A model generated the notes under the pieces. That model was given only the letters and a program-made list of their open reading frames with translations. It was not told the origin of the DNA and did no database searches. 64,000 nt of DNA from Dasypus novemcinctus (Eukaryota; Chordata; Mammalia; Cingulata; Dasypodidae). A program made the translations under genes and the position numbers. Location: contig NC_080683.1 in assembly GCF_030445035.2 (NCBI RefSeq), positions 21,231,528-21,295,527 on the forward strand, read 5' to 3'. Position 1 is the stretch's first letter, and each line of letters begins with the position of its first letter. Shown here piece after piece: positions 59,150 to 64,000 of the stretch.

Positions 59150-62100
59150 GTATTAAAAAAATGAAAAATATTTTTAAAATTTTTGATGTTTTGCCTTTCT
59201 TCACTGTAATAACTGTTGTCCTGTATGTACAGTGACATTTTCTTCCATTTCTTCCCCAGTGTCTTACTTTTTTTCATTATGTCTTCAAAGAAGTTTTAGA
59301 TCACAGTAAAGTCACATAAAAAATTTGGGACTCCCATATACCCAACATCCTCTCCTTTTCCCCCTTCCTTATTAATAACCTTTTTACATGTGGATAGTAC
59401 ATTTGTTACAACTGATGTACAAATATTGAAACATAGCTACTGACCGTGGTCAGTAGTTTACGTTATGGTTTAAGTTATAGACCATACACTTTTAAACATT
59501 TTTCATGGAATTTAACACTGCCTGTTTCCATCACTGCAAGATCATGCAAACACTCCCATTGTCTCCTAACTTCCCCTTTTCCATCTGTTCTATTCCTCCC
59601 TCCCCCTCCCCTCAGGACCCACAGTGACCACCAAGCCTCACTCCTTGAAATACAAGATGCGTAGATACTTGCAACAACACTGAGGTGAGGGCTTGACAAA
59701 CTAGTCTTTCTTCCCCTATTAGGAACCACCCATGCTCTCGAGAGACACCCTCCTTTCTGTTTGAGAACAAATTGGACCTCCCTGGAATGGGAATCCAACT
59801 CCTCCCCACTCATTATATGTGTCTCCCTTAGTAATTTAACACACTATGACAAAATGATCGCTTGTACATTCTCTGGAAGACTGCCCCAGGTGCCCTGTCC
59901 CAAATGTCCCCCCCATCCAACACCCTAAACCAGTAACCCTTCTTTGTCATACTGCCAAAAGAATTGTCTCAGCATTGTGGTTTCAACCATGTACCCACCA
60001 ATCCCCACTGTTCACCTGCTCCCTCTCCCAACCTTCCCTCCAGTTTCATGGACCATCCAACCCATCCTCCCCACCCCAGCCCCCTGTCAAGCTTGCACTA
60101 CCCATCCTGATAGTATTCCTACAGCCCTGTCATATCCCTTCACTTCACGTCCACCTTATAGATTTCGCCCATGTGGACATTGACTCACAAACTTCTTCTC
60201 TTTTTCTATTTCCTGTAAACCTATCTTCCAGACTCTAGTTCTCTGAGTCAGCTTGATTTGCTTAATTCATATCAGAGAGGTCATGATATACTTGTCCTTC
60301 AATGCCTGACTTGCTTTGCTCAACATAAGATCCTCAAGATTCATCCATGTTATCTCATGTGTTAGTACTGTATTTCTTCTTGTGGGTGAGTAATGTTCCA
60401 TTGTATGTACAAATCATATTTTGTTTATTCATTTATCTGTTGGTGGGCATATGGGTTGATTCCAACTTTTGGCAATAGTGAATAATGCTTCAATGAACAT
60501 TGGTGTGCATGTATCTGCTCGCATCCTTGCTTTCAATTCTACTGGGTATAAACCCAGCAGTGTAATTGCTGGGTCATATCACAGTTCTACAGCTTGTTTT
60601 TTGAGGAACCACCAAACTGTCCTCCACATGACTGGACCATTCTACATTCCCACAAGCAATGCATGAGGGTTCCCATTCCTCCAAATCCTCTCCAACATTT
60701 GTAGTCCTCTGTTTTTTTAATGGCCACCCGTCAAATGGGTGTAAGATGATATCTCATTGCAGTTTTGATTTGCATTTCCTAATAGCTAGTGATGTTGAGC
60801 ATCTTTTCATGTGCTATTTGTCCACTTGTATGTCTTCTTTGGAGAAGTGTCTGTTCAAATCACTTGCTCCTTTTTTAAGTGGGCTGTTTGTTTTCTTATT
60901 TTTGAGATATAGGATTTCTTTATATATGCTGGATATTAGGCTCCTATCAGATATAGGGTTACTAAATATTTTCTCCCATTGGGTAGACTGTCTTTTCACT
61001 TTCTTGATAAACTCATTCAAATGCCAAAGGTTTTAATATTGAGGAGGTCCCATTTATCTATTTTTTCTTTTGCTGCTCATGCTTTGGATGTGAAGGTCAT
61101 GAAGCCATTTCCTATTACAAGGTCCTATAGATGCTTCCCTACATTATCTTCCAAGGTCTTTATGGTCTTGGCTCTTATATTTAGATCTCTGGTCCATCTT
61201 GAAGTTGATTTTTGTATAAGGTGTGAGATCGTGTTCCTCTCTCATTCTTTTGGACATGGATATCCAGTTCTCCAAGCACCATATGTTAAGAGGCCATTCT
61301 CTCCCAATCGAGTGGGCTTGGTGGCCTTGTTCAATATCAGTTGACTGTATAGGCAAAGGTCAATATCAGAACTCTCAATTCAGTTCCTTTGGTCAGTATG
61401 TCTATCCTTGTGCCAATAACATGTAGATTTGACCACTGTAGCTTTGTAGTATGTTTTAAAGTCAGATAGTGTGATTCCTCCAATATCATTTTTCTTTTTC
61501 AGTATGTCTTTGGTTATTCAGGGCCTCTTGCCCTTCCAAGTAAATTTCATACCTAGTGTTTCCTGTTCAATGAAAAATACTGTTTTGATTTTTACTGTGA
61601 TTGCATTAAATCTATAGAATAGTTTGTGTAGTATAGACATCTTAATGATATTTAGTTTTCCTATCCATGAATAGGGAATATTCTTCTACTTATTTAGTCT
61701 TCTTTGATTTCCTTTCACAGTATTGTGTAGTTTTCTGTGTGTAAGTTATTTACATCTTTAGTTAAATTTATTCCTAGGTGTTTGATTTTTTTAGTTACTA
61801 TTATAAATGGTATTTTTTCCTTAATTTCCTCCTCAGGCTGCCTATTATTGGTGTACAGAAATGCTACTGATTTTTGCACATTAATCTTATAACCTGCAAC
61901 TTTACTGAACTCATTTATAAGTTATAGAAGCTTTGTTGTAGATTTCTTAGGGCTTTCCTTGTATAGGATCATGTTGTCTTCAAATAGTGAAAATTTGACT
62001 TCTCCCTTTCTAGTTTGGATGACTTGTATATCTTTTTCTTGCCTCAGTGCTCAAATAAGTACTTCTAACACAATGTAAAATAGGGGCGGTGATAGTGGGC

Positions 62101-62165
62101 ATCCTTGTCTTGTTCCCAATCTAGCATATGTTTGATTGTCATGAGGACTGGGTTTGTTTAGATAG
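59150..62165 (-). mobile_element. L1 LINE, antisense: ORF2 3' two-fifths and long 3' UTR
   Basis: The 3' UTR (left) runs about 59150-60235. ORF2 follows from about 60240 to the truncation at about 62165. Typical antisense phrases: caagattcatccatgttatc near 60337, ttggcaatagtgaataatgc near 60470, ctgggtataaacccagcagt near 60542, gattgcattaaatctataga near 61600, ggtgatagtgggcatccttg near 62088. Minus frames at 60814-61020 ([20 protein letters not shown]) and 61144-61356 (LTPYTKINFKMDQRSKY) are pieces of the ORF2 C-terminal half, in different frames. Endonuclease and the 5' part of the reverse transcriptase are missing. Confidence 0.88.
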
Positions 62166-64000
62166 AGGAGAGAGCAAGAAATAAGAGCTGCCAAAATTGG
62201 CTTAGCTTTGAAAGATTGGCATATCAAATTGAACTTTATCTATTTTGCATTTTTCCAATATGCAAGAGACCAGAGATAGAATGTGTGAAAGTGTTGGGTA
62301 TGCGAATAGGTGCACATGGTATGTATAATATATACATAATTTTAACCCAGTGAAGATTTGCAATGCAAAATTCATTGTTTTCTTCTCTGTGTCTGAAAAT
62401 ATGATTCGTTTATAAATTTTAAGGCAAGCCACAAGACTTTCTTGCATTTCTTTTGTCTTTTTAATGTGTTTATTATATACATATATTTTTTCTCTTTTGT
62501 AAAGATGCATGTAAAGCAAGTTATTACAACAGTGCCTTGTGGGAACACAGGTTCAGGACACAAAAGAAACTTTCAGCAACTGATTCTTTTATTGTATAGA
62601 ATAAGGAGTCCAGAAAAGTCATATCTCCCTTTCACTTATGTAGTACAAAGAGTCCCGAAGAACAGGGGAAGAAGCTCCGTCACTGCTAGTTTCCTGGGGT
62701 GGTTGAAAGATGCTCCAGGTTGGGGTCAATAGATGGCAGGTTTGCATCCCTCACTTTGCTCAGGTGCAAAAATAAAGTAAATAAAAGTGCTTTTCTATAC
62801 ACTTTGAGTTTGTTTATTTCTATCTCAGGGGAAAAGTGTCCGGCCACTCAGATTTCTTGTTCTGATAAGCATTTGGGACTGTTCATTCCTGGTTTCCGGG
62901 TATAAGTTCTCCCCCATGTTGTGGAACGGCATAAAATAAAACGCACAGTGTGTTTTTCTGACTTCCCCACAGAAGGAGGTGAGGGTAGGTGAGGTCTGGG
63001 TAAAGGCTGGGTGATGGCTGCTTAACAGGTGTCTGTGATTTCTGTATCAGTGCATTGTGTTCAGATTTTCTCCCAGATTGGTATAAAAGGGAGCCATTAT
63101 ATGATTGTATCCCTAATCTTCAGTGCAGCTGGGAGGATTTCAGAGAGCTATAGAACAGAACTAATGAAGCAATTTTAATAATGTGGCCAAAATTAGTGGA
63201 GAGAAAATTTCAAATCCCACCGACTTGCATAGTTGTGCCTTGAGTTGTGACAAGATGTACCAATCGAAGGTGGCTTGAATCCTGAAAGCCAAGAAAGAAT
63301 GGAATCAAATAACAAGAATAATCCTTGGCACTTAAGTGCAGTGATAAGTAGTTCTATTAGAGTACATTGATCTACCCTTGTGTAGCATTTTTCAAAAAGT
63401 AACCAGTTATAAATCATTTCTACAGAGCTCCTTCTCAACTTCAAATTACAAGACTGGGTAGAGATTTATTGACTTGGGTAGTGAGTGCCACTTCAGAGCA
63501 TAGGCTTTAAGACTTTATATTAATATGCTAAAAATTTTTCACTTCTGTATTCTCTACACATTGTTTAATTTTCTTTCCCAACTCTAGTCCACTTAGGAGA
63601 TCAGAAGAATGATACATTTAAGGAAATAAATTGTATCTCAAACTTCTGTATTGTCTTTCACTTCAAGGACATATATCTAATGTCCTGGAGAGAACCGATT
63701 AGAGGCAGTCAGCTGGTTTCTTCCTTATTCCTCCACAGATCAGCAAAATTCAGGGAATATGGTGGACTTGTTATTGTTTCTACAGAAGACAGAATAGAAG
63801 TGGTAACCATATGATATGGATCTCACCAAACCTGGAATAACACATATGTGAAAAGTGGGGGTTTAAAGACTTAATAAGACCTGAATTAGTTCACCTTGGG
63901 AGTCAACTTAATTTTCCAAATGTTATAAACCTCATTAATAAGATTCTAATAATTCTAAAAGCCCAAATATTCAGACAGTCAAAACACAAAATTAGCTAAA
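62166..64000. other. Unassigned DNA
   Basis: No gene or repeat recognised. 62570-63130 is less AT-rich than its surroundings, with a TATA-like ggtataaaaggga at about 63080 and G-rich text at 62985-63020. The plus frames at 62442-62905 have no family likeness. Confidence 0.4.

Noticed and set aside
60659-61036. 125-codon plus frame, and 60979-61344
   Set aside because: These are the antisense of L1 ORF2; the true coding sense is minus.

Overview
The window is nuclear DNA of a placental mammal, very probably a xenarthran and most likely an armadillo. The best evidence is five tRNA-derived SINEs of the DAS (Dasypus) type at 12594, 42170, 45868, 50165 and 51131. Mammal-wide repeats (MIR, MaLR/MLT1 LTRs, Tigger, hAT MITEs) and L1/HAL1 copies with an unfamiliar 3' UTR agree with this. 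I found no intact protein-coding gene, no exon series, no CpG island and no RNA gene outside SINEs. Nearly all the open frames lie inside repeats or look like chance in AT-rich DNA. The window reads as a gene desert or deep intron built from nested transposons.

Layout. 0.8-3.3 kb holds L1 3' ends ending in a repeated tail motif. It is followed by an L1 5'-UTR-like piece and a Tigger transposase fossil (3.7-4.7 kb). 6.6-12.5 kb holds an L1 tail, a MIR and a HAL1/L1 copy interrupted by a processed pseudogene of CMPK1 (UMP-CMP kinase, 9.45-11.02 kb), followed by a DAS-SINE. 13.6-14.8 kb holds an old repeat and a MaLR LTR. 17.2-19.5 kb holds an old antisense HAL1/L1 with an LTR inside it, then a hAT MITE. 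20.9-24.5 kb is a hAT-type MITE split by a complete, ORF2-deleted L1 derivative with an 11-bp target duplication. 25.8-26.2 kb is a solo LTR with a perfect 5-bp duplication.

27.0-33.5 kb is an MLT1 LTR split by a minus-strand endogenous retrovirus (ERV-A). The promoter-bearing part of one of its LTRs has been inverted. 35.7-40.7 kb holds L1, MIR and L2-like pieces, two hAT MITEs, and a Tigger element split by an L1 that itself has an inverted 5' end. 42-52 kb is mostly unassigned AT-rich DNA with DAS-SINEs and LTRs. 51.1-62.2 kb holds two antisense L1 copies with a second minus-strand ERV (ERV-B, 53.2-59.1 kb) between them. ERV-B has LTRs, a 6-bp target duplication, a Lys-type primer binding site, a polypurine tract and an env TM remnant. 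The last 1.8 kb is unassigned.

No genes here act together; what connects the features is insertion order. I did not find a new functional system. The most unusual items are the LTR inversion in ERV-A, the AT-rich interior apparently shared by ERV-A and ERV-B, the ORF2-deleted L1 derivative, and the multiplied L1 3' tail. Repeat family names come from recognising sequence, not from a database search, and boundaries are good to about 10-50 bp unless a target duplication is given.
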